Shown here one piece after another: positions 1-6,681 of a stretch of DNA of 12,335 nt. The stretch is from JBGTFE01 sp041747435 (GTDB lineage: Bacteria; Acidobacteriota; Blastocatellia; Pyrinomonadales; Pyrinomonadaceae). The DNA lies in assembly GCA_041747435.1 (NCBI GenBank), contig JBGTFE010000107.1:1-12335 (forward strand). The letters are read 5' to 3'. The position numbers were made by a program, and so were the translations under genes. The notes beneath the pieces are model-generated. The model made no database searches, was not told the DNA's origin, and worked only from the letters and a program-made list of their open reading frames with translations. Positions within the stretch are counted from its first letter, which is position 1; each line of letters begins with the position of its first letter.

Positions 1-1328
1 GTTCCGCCGCGCTGTTTTTTGCTCGCGAGAGTTTGCTCCAAACTTAACGCGTGAAAAACATCTGCTTCGATCTGACCAGAAAATCGCCCGAAATCCTCCA
101 AACTCAATTCGTTAAGTTCCGCGCCTTTCGAAATCGCGAAAAGTACGATCTTTGAGACGATCTCGTGAGCCGCGCGAAACGAAACGCCTTTGCGAACGAG
201 ATAATCAGCCAATTCGGTTGCGTTGAGATAGCCTTCGCTCGCAGCGCGAAGCATTTTTTCCCCGTTTATTTTTAAATTCCTCAGCACGATCGCTCCAACC
301 GTGAAGCACGATCTAACCGTATCGCAACAATCAAAAACGGCTTCTTTGTCTTCCTGCAGATCCTTGTTGTAGGCAAGCGGCAAGCCTTTCAGCATCGCGA
401 GAAGCGCCGCGTGATGACCGAAAACTCGTCCGGCTTTTCCGCGGATAAGTTCAAGCGCATCGGGATTTTTCTTTTGCGGCATTAATGACGAGCCGGTCGA
501 AACGGCGTCGCCGAGTTCGATAAAGTGAAATTCGCTCGACGCGTAAAGGATCAGATCTTCCGCAAAACGCGAAAGATGAACCATTATGAGCGCACATACG
601 CCGGCGAATTCGACCGCAAAATCACGATCCGAAACCGCGTCGATGCTATTTGCCGAAACGCCATCAAAACCGAGATCTTTTGCAACGGCTTCACGATCGA
701 TTTCATAACTCGTCCCGGCAAGCGCCGCCGCGCCGAGCGGTAAAATGTTTACGCGGCGCCGAATTTCGGTCAAACGTTCGCGATCGCGCGAAAACATCTC
801 AAAATACGCGAGGCACCAATGCGCCCAAAGGATCGGCTGCGCGCGCTGAAGATGCGTGTAGCCCGGCAAAACAGCGTCTTTATTTGATTCGGCTGATTCG
901 ATCAACGCCTTTTGAAAGTCTTTTTTAATTTGAGAAATTTCATCGATCTCATCGCGCAGCCAAAACCGAAACGCCGTCGCGACCTGATCATTACGGCTTC
1001 TTCCGGTGTGAAGCTTCGCGCCCACGTCGCCGACCAGCGCGGTCAGCTTTACTTCTATGAAAGAATGAACATCTTCGGCTTCAATATCAAAAAACTCTGT
1101 ATTTTCGGCGGCTTGACGAAAAAGCTCCGCGAGCCCGTTTTTGATCTGCTCCGCTTCTGCGGTCGATAAAACTCCGGCGCGCGCGAGCCCATCCGCGTAA
1201 GCGATAGAGCAGCGAATATCGGCAGCGAATAGTCGTTTATCGAAGCGAAAAGAGCTGTTAAATTCCGCAAAAGTTTCGTCCGTTTTTTCGCGAAATCTTC
1301 CGCCCCAAAGATTTTTCGTGTCCGTCAT
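1..1328 (-). CDS. argH: Argininosuccinate lyase, 3' end cut by window edge
   Basis: Argininosuccinate lyase splits argininosuccinate into arginine and fumarate in the cytosol, the last step of arginine synthesis. Reading the minus strand from the ATG at 1328 gives 442 complete codons with no stop before base 1. The fumarase/aspartase superfamily signature GSSLMPQKKNPD is at residues 279-290 (flexible loop with the catalytic serine). HTGRSRNDQV (107-116) and GYTHLQRAQP (156-165, with the catalytic histidine region) are the other two conserved blocks. The N-terminus LWGGRF is typical and fixes the start. The visible part ends at QRGG, in a block that lies shortly before the usual C-terminus (family about 460 residues), so roughly 20 residues are missing. 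It diverges from argG, the enzyme that makes its substrate. No Shine-Dalgarno is visible; a TATAAT lies 8 nt upstream of the ATG. Confidence 0.96.
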   Translation of the reverse strand, partial: MTDTKNLWGGRFREKTDETFAEFNSSFRFDKRLFAADIRCSIAYADGLARAGVLSTAEAEQIKNGLAELFRQAAENTEFFDIEAEDVHSFIEVKLTALVGDVGAKLHTGRSRNDQVATAFRFWLRDEIDEISQIKKDFQKALIESAESNKDAVLPGYTHLQRAQPILWAHWCLAYFEMFSRDRERLTEIRRRVNILPLGAAALAGTSYEIDREAVAKDLGFDGVSANSIDAVSDRDFAVEFAGVCALIMVHLSRFAEDLILYASSEFHFIELGDAVSTGSSLMPQKKNPDALELIRGKAGRVFGHHAALLAMLKGLPLAYNKDLQEDKEAVFDCCDTVRSCFTVGAIVLRNLKINGEKMLRAASEGYLNATELADYLVRKGVSFRAAHEIVSKIVLFAISKGAELNELSLEDFGRFSGQIEADVFHALSLEQTLASKKQRGG

Positions 1329-1342
1329 TTTTTTGAATTATA
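1329..1342 (-). promoter_or_regulatory. -10 element for argH, probably leaderless
   Basis: The minus strand carries a perfect TATAAT at 1342-1337, followed by 8 nt and then the argH ATG. With usual spacing, transcription would start at or within a base or two of the A of the ATG, leaving no room for a ribosome binding site. No good -35 is present at 16-18 nt spacing, so the promoter call is moderate. Confidence 0.5.
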
Positions 1343-1373
1343 ACCGAAAGCTGAAACAAGCGGGATTTTCATT

Positions 1374-1402
1374 TTGATAAAATAGCGCGCGGCGATTATA
1401 AA
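1374..1402 (+). promoter_or_regulatory. Sigma-70-type promoter for argG
   Basis: TTGATA at 1374-1379 (5 of 6 to the -35 consensus), a 17-bp spacer and TATAAA at 1397-1402 (5 of 6 to the -10 consensus) form a well-spaced promoter. The predicted transcription start falls near 1409, at the in-frame GTG and 3 nt before the ATG at 1412. The argG mRNA would therefore be leaderless or carry a leader of only about 3 nt. Confidence 0.6.
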
Positions 1403-1411
1403 ATTGATGTG

Positions 1412-2608
1412 ATGCGAAAAATCGGAAAGATCGTTTTGGCATATTCCGGCGGGCTCGATACTTCGGCGATGCTGCTGTGGCTAAAGGAAACCTACGATTG
1501 CGAGGTTGTTTGCTATTCCGCGGACGTCGGGCAAGGCGAAGAGCTTGAAGGTTTGGAACAAAAAGCCCTGAAAACCGGCGCAAGCAAACTATACATCGAA
1601 GACCTGCGAGAGGAATTTGTAAAAGATTTCATTTGGTTGGCGGTAAAAGCCAACGCGCTTTACGAAGGTGTTTATCTTCTGGGAACTGCGCTCGCGCGCC
1701 CCGTGATCGCAAAAAAACAGATCGAAATTGCGAGAGAAGTCGGCGCTGACGCTGTGGCGCACGGCGCGACCGGAAAAGGCAACGATCAGGTCCGTTTTGA
1801 GCTGACATACTACGCGCTTCAGCCTGACATTAAAGTCGTCGCCCCGTGGCGCGAATGGGATTTCAAAGGTCGCTCCGATCTGATCGCATACTGCTCGAAA
1901 CACCGAATTGACGTAACGGCAACAGCCGAAAAACCTTACTCGACAGACAGAAATTTGATGCACGTTTCCTACGAGGGCGGAATTTTGGAAGATCCGTGGA
2001 TCGCGCCGCCTGAAGATATTTTTCAACTGACTAGATCGCCGGAAAACGCAAATGACAAAGCCGAAGAGCTCGTTTTAATGTTTGAAAAGGGTGAACCGAC
2101 GGCAATAAACGGCGAACAGTTCGGCGCGGTCGATCTGCTCGAGAAATTAAATTTTCTCGGCGGCGAACACGGGATCGGTCGCGTCGATCTGGTGGAAAAT
2201 CGTTTCGTCGGGATGAAATCGCGCGGCGTTTACGAAACGCCCGACGTGACAATTCTACATGCGGCGCACCGTGCTTTGGAATCGATCACGCTCGACCGCG
2301 AAGTCGTCCGCCTGCGGGATTCGCTCGGAGTAAAGATCGCCGAATCGATCTATTACGGTTTTTGGTTTTCACCCGAATTCGAGCTGATGAAAAACCTCGT
2401 AAACGAAACGCAGAAAAACGTTTCGGGCGAAGTGCGCGTGAAACTTTACAAAGGAAACGTGTTAGTTACCGGTCGCCGCTCGCCGTATTCGCTATATCGA
2501 CCGGAAATAGCGACCTTTGAAGACGACGCCGGAGCTTACGACCAGCACGACGCCGAAGGCTTTATAAAATTAAATGCGCTCAGACTGCGGTTGAAAAAAT
2601 TTGAATAA
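1412..2608 (+). CDS. argG: Argininosuccinate synthase
   Basis: Argininosuccinate synthase condenses citrulline with aspartate using ATP (released as AMP and PPi), the penultimate step of arginine synthesis in the cytosol. The protein opens with the PP-loop ATP pyrophosphatase motif AYSGGLDTS at residues 10-18. It continues with YEGVYLLGTALARPVIAK (84-101) and AHGATGKGNDQVRFE (116-130), the conserved citrulline/aspartate-binding blocks, and then APWREWDF. Length (398 residues from the ATG) is normal for the family. An in-frame GTG at 1409 would add one residue; I prefer the ATG. No Shine-Dalgarno precedes either, and the promoter -10 ends 6 to 9 nt upstream. The gene diverges from argH and is followed after 2 bp by a small gene that is probably cotranscribed. 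Confidence 0.97.
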   Translation: MRKIGKIVLAYSGGLDTSAMLLWLKETYDCEVVCYSADVGQGEELEGLEQKALKTGASKLYIEDLREEFVKDFIWLAVKANALYEGVYLLGTALARPVIAKKQIEIAREVGADAVAHGATGKGNDQVRFELTYYALQPDIKVVAPWREWDFKGRSDLIAYCSKHRIDVTATAEKPYSTDRNLMHVSYEGGILEDPWIAPPEDIFQLTRSPENANDKAEELVLMFEKGEPTAINGEQFGAVDLLEKLNFLGGEHGIGRVDLVENRFVGMKSRGVYETPDVTILHAAHRALESITLDREVVRLRDSLGVKIAESIYYGFWFSPEFELMKNLVNETQKNVSGEVRVKLYKGNVLVTGRRSPYSLYRPEIATFEDDAGAYDQHDAEGFIKLNALRLRLKKFE

Positions 2609-2610
2609 TA

Positions 2611-3015
2611 ATGAATACCGGAAATTTGACCGACGAAACGCGGCAAAAATTAAAGGAATTGAGCAAAGCTCTTTTGCGTTTGCACAAGTCGCTGCTTGAT
2701 TCGGCGAAAGTTGAATACGAGGCAAAAAACGGCGCCATCGCGAGCGTGAATCAGTATCTTCAACTCGTTTTGGACGATCCGCATTTTGCGTGGCTTCGGA
2801 AGATCTCGTCTCTTATTGCGTTGATCGATGAAGCTGTTTCGATTCGCCGTCCGGCAAATGAAATCGAAGCGCGTGCTCTTCTAACCGAAGCGAAAAATTT
2901 GCTAAATTTTGAGGATGAAGAAGAGGCTTTCAACGACAAATTTCAAGCCGCGCTGCAAAAAGATGCGAACGCAGTCGTAAATTACAACGAAGCACTTGGA
3001 ATTGCGGAATCCTAA
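2611..3015 (+). CDS. Uncharacterised helical protein downstream of argG
   Basis: This is a 134-residue protein that I do not recognise. It starts 2 bp after the argG stop with no Shine-Dalgarno of its own, which suggests cotranscription and translational coupling. The sequence is rich in Leu, Ala, Glu and Lys and should be almost entirely helical and soluble, with no signal peptide or membrane segment. A patterned core, NQYLQLVLDDPHFAWLRKIS (47-66), followed by a leucine/isoleucine-rich helix, looks like a conserved fold rather than random coding sequence. An acidic stretch EDEEE lies at 101-105. The C-terminus overlaps the stop region of aroC by 4 bp on the opposite strand, so the two transcripts converge without a terminator. 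Position after argG is suggestive of shared expression only; there is no evidence for a role in arginine synthesis. Confidence 0.85.
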   Translation: MNTGNLTDETRQKLKELSKALLRLHKSLLDSAKVEYEAKNGAIASVNQYLQLVLDDPHFAWLRKISSLIALIDEAVSIRRPANEIEARALLTEAKNLLNFEDEEEAFNDKFQAALQKDANAVVNYNEALGIAES

Positions 3016-4178
3016 TAAATCTCCAGCTTTTTCGTATAATTCTCATAGTTATCCAGCATTTCCGAGACAGAATCGCCGCCGAATTTCTCGCGCATCGCGT
3101 TTGCCAAAACGATGGCGAGCATTGCTTCGCCGACGACGCCCGCCGCCGTAAGCGCAGTGATGTCGGAGCGTTCGAATGCCGCAAGGTCCTCTGTTTTTGT
3201 GTCGATGTCGACCGAATGGAGAGGCTTTCGCAGCGTTGAAAGCGGCTTCATGTAGCCGCGCACCCGCAATTCTTCGCCGTTCGTAATTCCGCCTTCAAGT
3301 CCGCCGGCTCGATTCGTTTTTCTTATGAAGGTATTTTCATCGTAAAAGATGTCGTCGTGAACTGCCGAACCGAATTTTCCCGCGTTTTCGACACCGGTGC
3401 CGATTTCTACCGCTTTTACAGCCGGAATTGACATAAATGCCTGAGCGATCGCGCCATCCAATTTTTCGCTCCAAGAGACATGTGAACCCAAGCCGGGAAC
3501 TACGTTTTTCGCCGCGACTTCGAAAATTCCGCCTAGCGTGTCGCCTTTTTCCTTTGCTTCGTCGATCAATTTGATCATCTGACTCTCGATCGCAGTATCT
3601 GCGCAGCGCAAAGGCGAATTTTCGTCGATAGCAGAGATTTCCGCAAAAGTTTTTTCAAGCGGTTTTTCGGGAACGCTTCCGAGCTTGATGACGTGACTTT
3701 TAACTTCGATCCCAAAATGTTCAAGAAGCTCCTGCGCAAACGCCCCGCAGGCGACGCGCGCGGCGGTTTCACGCGCTGAAGCGCGTTCGAGAATGTCACG
3801 CAGATCGCGCGCCCCGAATTTTTGTCCGCCTGCGAGGTCGGCGTGTCCGGGACGCGGACGCTTTACGAGACGCGCATTTTTCGGCTCGGCGTCTAATTTT
3901 TCGCTCGACATAGTTTCTTCCCAATGAACAAAATCTTTATTTTCAATAATAAAAGCGATCGGCGAGCCGAGAGTTTTGCCGTGACGAACGCCGGAAAGGA
4001 TTTGAATTTCGTCTTTTTCGATCTTTTGTCGACCGCCGCGACCGTAGCCCTGCTGCCGGCGCCAAAGTTCGTGATCTATCTTCGCGACATCGATCTCAAG
4101 TCCGGCGGGCAGACCTTCGACGATCGCCACTAACGCGCGTCCGTGCGATTCTCCGGCAGTTGTGAATTTGAAAAACAT
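3012..4178 (-). CDS. aroC: Chorismate synthase
   Basis: Chorismate synthase converts 5-enolpyruvylshikimate-3-phosphate to chorismate by 1,4-elimination of phosphate, needing reduced FMN; it closes the shikimate pathway. Family blocks are present in order: FTTAGESHG (5-13), RRQQGYGRGGR (40-50), RPRPGHADLAGG (107-118) and ERASARETAARVACGAFA (131-148). The C-terminal part has ERSDITALTAAGVVGEAMLA, which matches the third family signature. Length of 388 residues is normal. I chose the ATG at 4178 because MFFKFTTAGESHG is the usual family N-terminus. A TTG at 4187, overlapping the upstream permease stop as TTGA, would add three residues. The gene follows the permease with a 5-bp gap and shares that transcript. 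Its stop overlaps the stop of the convergent small gene by 4 bp. Confidence 0.97.
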   Translation of the reverse strand: MFFKFTTAGESHGRALVAIVEGLPAGLEIDVAKIDHELWRRQQGYGRGGRQKIEKDEIQILSGVRHGKTLGSPIAFIIENKDFVHWEETMSSEKLDAEPKNARLVKRPRPGHADLAGGQKFGARDLRDILERASARETAARVACGAFAQELLEHFGIEVKSHVIKLGSVPEKPLEKTFAEISAIDENSPLRCADTAIESQMIKLIDEAKEKGDTLGGIFEVAAKNVVPGLGSHVSWSEKLDGAIAQAFMSIPAVKAVEIGTGVENAGKFGSAVHDDIFYDENTFIRKTNRAGGLEGGITNGEELRVRGYMKPLSTLRKPLHSVDIDTKTEDLAAFERSDITALTAAGVVGEAMLAIVLANAMREKFGGDSVSEMLDNYENYTKKLEIY

Positions 4179-4183
4179 AAAGT

Positions 4184-5077
4184 TCAACCCGCTAATTTTT
4201 GTGTTTCCCTTGACCGCTTTCGAAAAGCGATCAAGCCGACGCCCGAGAGGATCAATAAACCGCCGAAGAACGTTTGCGGCGGAAGTGTTTCGTCCAAAAA
4301 GACCGCGCCGATGATTACCGCGATCAACGGCGTAACGAGCGATATCATCATCGCTTTTGTCGATTCGATTTTACTCAAAAGCCAATAATAAAGCCAAAAA
4401 GCCGCAATCGTTCCGAGTATCGTCAAATAAAGAATGCACGCGATAGCCGTCCACGTCCAGTTAAATGAAAGCGGATTTCCTTCTCTGATAAGCGCCAACG
4501 CGATCACGGGTAACACGCCAAAAGACATTTGTGAAAAAACAAGGCTTGCCGGATGAATTCCGCCGCCTTTCGCCTTGATCAAAATGGAAGCCTGCGCGGC
4601 AGCGTATGCGCCGACGACGATCGCCGCACAGCCGGTGAATGCGAGCCAATTATCGATCTGAAGCTGTTCGACAAAAATAACGGCAACGCCGATGACGCCG
4701 AGTAACACCGCAAAAATTTTCAGCTTTGTGATTCGCTCGTTCGGAAGATGGATCCACGCCAGAGCCAAACCGAAAACGGTGATCATCGCCTGCAAAACCG
4801 CCGCAAGCCCGGAAGAAATATACTGTTCGCCCCAAAAAACCGTGCTGTAATTGACCGAAAACTGTAAGAAACCGGTGAGAATGATCAATTTCCATTCCTT
4901 GGAAGTTTTCGGCAATGGAATTTTTTTTAGAAAAATTACGACTGCTAAGATCAAAATCGCAAGCAGAAATCTCGCCGCCGAAAAGGTCAGCGGTGGCAGG
5001 AATTTCAAGCCGACCGCGATAAAAAACCAAGTCGTTCCCCAGATCAGACAAAGTATGAGCCAAACGAGAATTTTCAT
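4184..5077 (-). CDS. EamA/DMT-superfamily permease
   Basis: This is a 297-residue inner-membrane protein of the drug/metabolite transporter superfamily (two EamA domains). About ten hydrophobic segments can be seen, roughly at residues 2-22, 31-50, 65-81, 90-109, 120-137, 146-167, 178-197, 209-231, 243-261 and 268-285. WGTTWFF (13-19) and SAARFLLA (33-40) are typical of the first EamA repeat. The second repeat ends with the family pattern SLVTPLIAVIIGAVFLDE (246-263) followed by a glycine-rich final helix. EamA proteins export amino acids, drugs or metabolites, but substrate cannot be read from sequence. It lies 5 bp upstream of aroC, so cotranscription is likely; an aromatic-pathway substrate would be a guess. 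There is no Shine-Dalgarno. The repeat element ends 5 bp upstream of the start codon, so it forms the immediate leader or promoter region. Confidence 0.92.
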   Translation of the reverse strand: MKILVWLILCLIWGTTWFFIAVGLKFLPPLTFSAARFLLAILILAVVIFLKKIPLPKTSKEWKLIILTGFLQFSVNYSTVFWGEQYISSGLAAVLQAMITVFGLALAWIHLPNERITKLKIFAVLLGVIGVAVIFVEQLQIDNWLAFTGCAAIVVGAYAAAQASILIKAKGGGIHPASLVFSQMSFGVLPVIALALIREGNPLSFNWTWTAIACILYLTILGTIAAFWLYYWLLSKIESTKAMMISLVTPLIAVIIGAVFLDETLPPQTFFGGLLILSGVGLIAFRKRSRETQKLAG

Positions 5078-5082
5078 TTTAT

Positions 5083-5191
5083 GGAGCGCGGGCAGCTTGC
5101 CCGCAGAGATTGCCCCCGGGCAATCTCACTAATTTTCTAACCCGACCTTGTTGAACGCATCGCGTTCATGCCGGCTGGAAGCCGGCGCTCC
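5083..5191. repeat. 109-bp composite palindromic repeat (REP/BIME-like)
   Basis: The element is bounded by a 7-bp inverted repeat, GGAGCGC (5083-5089) and GCGCTCC (5185-5191). It contains four consecutive perfect hairpins. These are GCGGGCA/TGCCCGC (5088-5104, 3-nt loop), GAGATTGCCC/GGGCAATCTC (5106-5127, 2-nt loop), TGAACGC/GCGTTCA (5152-5168, 3-nt loop) and GCCGGCT/AGCCGGC (5170-5186, 3-nt loop). It fills nearly all the space between the permease start and the rsmD stop. Such nested, GC-rich, extragenic palindromes match the general form of REP/BIME elements, which are dispersed by RAYT-type transposases; no such gene is in this window. It could also act in RNA as a stability or attenuation structure between rsmD and the permease. 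Family membership is inferred from form only. Confidence 0.8.
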
Positions 5192-5192
5192 G

Positions 5193-5747
5193 TTAATTTC
5201 TTTCATAAAAACTCAGACTAGTTTCGCCTTGTTTTAAGATCCGCCATCGGCGCAGCTCGCCGACAAGATCCGGCAACCCACTTTTCGAATGATGCTCGGC
5301 GATCAAGATCGCCTTTTCGCTCAATAAATTCGCAGAATTTTCATCAAATGCGTGAAGAACACTTGCGTAATTGCTTTGATAAGGCGGATCGTAAAAAATT
5401 ATGTCAAAAGGTTTTTCGGGCACGCGCTGCACGAAATTCTCCGTCGTATTGCAAAAAACTTTCGTTTGATCTTGGGGAATTTCCAAAAGATCGAGGTTTT
5501 CCTCGATAAGCCCGCATGCCCGGCGCGATTTATCCACAAAAGCGGCGAATTCCGCGCCGCGCGAAAGCGCTTCAATCCCGATCGCGCCCGTTCCGGCGCA
5601 GAGATCGAGAAATCGAGTCTGATTGTTAATTTTAGGATTCAGAATATTGAACAATGTTTCGCGCAGACGGTCGGAAGTCGGACGCGTCTTGCTGCCGGAA
5701 GGACTTTTCAAAATTCGCCCACGAAATTTGCCGGCAATAATACGCAT
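5193..5747 (-). CDS. rsmD: 16S rRNA (guanine-N2) methyltransferase RsmD
   Basis: RsmD methylates N2 of G966 (E. coli numbering) in helix 31 of 16S rRNA, using S-adenosylmethionine, during 30S assembly. The 184-residue protein begins with MRIIAGKFRGR and has the RsmD block RPTSDRLRETLFN (22-34). The Rossmann AdoMet-binding motif LDLCAGTGAIGIEALSRGA (47-65) and the catalytic DPPY (120-123) follow. Length matches the family. It ends in EHHS...RRWR...SFYERN, a pattern also seen in the adjacent paralog. The start at 5747 is the only one that keeps the full N-terminal block; it has no Shine-Dalgarno and directly abuts the 7-nt repeat array, 4 bp away. It is probably transcribed together with the upstream paralog. 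Confidence 0.94.
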   Translation of the reverse strand: MRIIAGKFRGRILKSPSGSKTRPTSDRLRETLFNILNPKINNQTRFLDLCAGTGAIGIEALSRGAEFAAFVDKSRRACGLIEENLDLLEIPQDQTKVFCNTTENFVQRVPEKPFDIIFYDPPYQSNYASVLHAFDENSANLLSEKAILIAEHHSKSGLPDLVGELRRWRILKQGETSLSFYERN

Positions 5748-5751
5748 TTGT

Positions 5752-5821
5752 GTTCAAAGTTCAAAGTTCAAAGTTCAAGGTTCGCGAACACACTTTGAAC
5801 CTTGAACTTTGAACCTTGAAC
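5752..5821. repeat. Palindromic array of 7-nt tandem repeats
   Basis: Four direct 7-nt units on the left, GTTCAAA at 5752, 5759 and 5766 and GTTCAAG at 5773, face four on the right, TTTGAAC at 5794 and 5808 and CTTGAAC at 5801 and 5815. A central palindrome GTTCGCGAAC (5780-5789) separates the arms. The right arm is the reverse complement of the same unit with alternating first base T/C, so the whole array can fold as one long stem. It occupies nearly all of the 83-bp gap between the two RsmD-type genes. Heptameric tandem repeats of this kind are known as a repeat class in several bacterial groups; their function is not settled. Confidence 0.9.
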
Positions 5822-5830
5822 TGCCTTGAA

Positions 5831-6631
5831 TTACTTTCTCTCGTAAAAACTTATCGCTGATTCGCCCTGAATGATAACGCGCCAGCGTTTCATTACGCCG
5901 ATATGCTCGGGAAAAAACATATCGGAATGATGTTCGATAACCAAAACGCCTTTCGGTTTGATACCGGCGCCGCGGCTAAAATATTTAATCGCTTCGTCAT
6001 AATTAGAATTATACGGCGGATCGAAAAAGATCACGTCCCAAAATCGTCGGCGGTGCGACATTTTCTTCAAAAACGGCTCGGCTTCCATTTCGATAATTTC
6101 TCCGTGTCCGTCCTTTATGCCGCATGAGGTGAGATTTTTGCGGATAAAACTGCACATTTTTGCCGAGCGTTCCACAAAAGTTCCGAGCAAGGCGCCGCGC
6201 GAGATCGCCTCGATCCCGACCATTCCCGAACCCGCGCAGAGATCCAAAAATCTGCCCGCGCGAACGCGCCGAAACATTATTTTGAACATTATTTCGCGAA
6301 TTCGGCGCGAGGTTAGCTGTACTTTTGGAGACAATGTGTTTTGCAGATATTTTCCGCGGTGTTTGCCGTCGGTTATCTGCATTTCAGAGATTATGCGCGG
6401 TTGATTTGTTCGTTCCCACGGTTTTGAGTTCCTGTTTTTTGACTGAAACCGCCGGTTTGATTGGTACCGATCGCGTCCGCCGTGAAATTTCCCGTCGCCT
6501 TTCTGAAAACGATTGTCTCGATCCTGAAACCGTTCGTTTCGCAAGTGCTGGTTGCGGTCACCATCTTTCTTGAAATAGTTTTTACGAGGAAAGGATTTCG
6601 ATGCGTTTGATGGCGGTCGTCGGGTATCCAT
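5831..6631 (-). CDS. RsmD-family RNA methyltransferase paralog with basic N-terminal tail
   Basis: This 266-residue protein has an RsmD-type methyltransferase core from about residue 79 and an extra N-terminal region before it. The core has the AdoMet motif LDLCAGSGMVGIEAISRGA (129-147) and FFDPPY (202-207), and ends EHHS...KRWR...SFYERK exactly in the style of the neighbouring RsmD, which argues for tandem duplication. The usual RPTSDR block is altered to QLTSRRIREIMFK (105-117). The first 78 residues are Arg, Lys, Asn, Asp, Gln and Phe/Tyr rich with repeated RFQ/RYQ triplets (34-36, 41-43, 56-58, 61-63); this should be disordered and could bind RNA. Start at 6631 is supported by an AGGA 9 nt upstream. 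A second rRNA target, or RNA chaperone-like recruitment, is possible; neither is shown. It is likely cotranscribed with rsmD. Confidence 0.88.
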   Translation of the reverse strand: MDTRRPPSNASKSFPRKNYFKKDGDRNQHLRNERFQDRDNRFQKGDGKFHGGRDRYQSNRRFQSKNRNSKPWERTNQPRIISEMQITDGKHRGKYLQNTLSPKVQLTSRRIREIMFKIMFRRVRAGRFLDLCAGSGMVGIEAISRGALLGTFVERSAKMCSFIRKNLTSCGIKDGHGEIIEMEAEPFLKKMSHRRRFWDVIFFDPPYNSNYDEAIKYFSRGAGIKPKGVLVIEHHSDMFFPEHIGVMKRWRVIIQGESAISFYERK

Positions 6632-6640
6632 TTACTTTTT

Positions 6641-6644
6641 TCCT
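6641..6644 (-). promoter_or_regulatory. Shine-Dalgarno of the RsmD paralog
   Basis: AGGA on the minus strand, 9 nt before the ATG at 6631, supports translation of the full N-terminal tail rather than an internal start near the methyltransferase core. Few genes in this window have a recognisable site, so this one is informative. Confidence 0.6.
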
Positions 6645-6681
6645 GAGCATTAAATATTTCGCGCCGGCATTTGCCTTCAAT

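Noticed and set aside
1331..1350. ArgR (ARG box) operator between argH and argG
   Set aside because: TTTGAATTAT matches one half of the ARG box, but the second half is not present, and no arginine repressor gene is visible. A single half-site in AT-rich DNA is weak evidence.
1589..2026. A 145-codon minus-strand frame opposite argG
   Set aside because: It lies wholly inside argG, which matches its family over full length, and its translation is cysteine- and arginine-rich with no family pattern.
4650..5063. A 137-codon minus-strand frame overlapping the permease in another frame
   Set aside because: The permease frame gives ten clean membrane segments; the alternative frame gives no plausible protein and is explained as a frame shadow.
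5752..5821. CRISPR array
   Set aside because: The units are 7 nt, have no spacers, and occur in both orientations.
5193..6631. DNA modification methyltransferase pair (restriction-modification)
   Set aside because: DPPY is shared with N6-adenine DNA methyltransferases, but the RsmD-specific N-terminal block, the size and the C-terminal pattern point to rRNA methylation, and there is no endonuclease or specificity gene.
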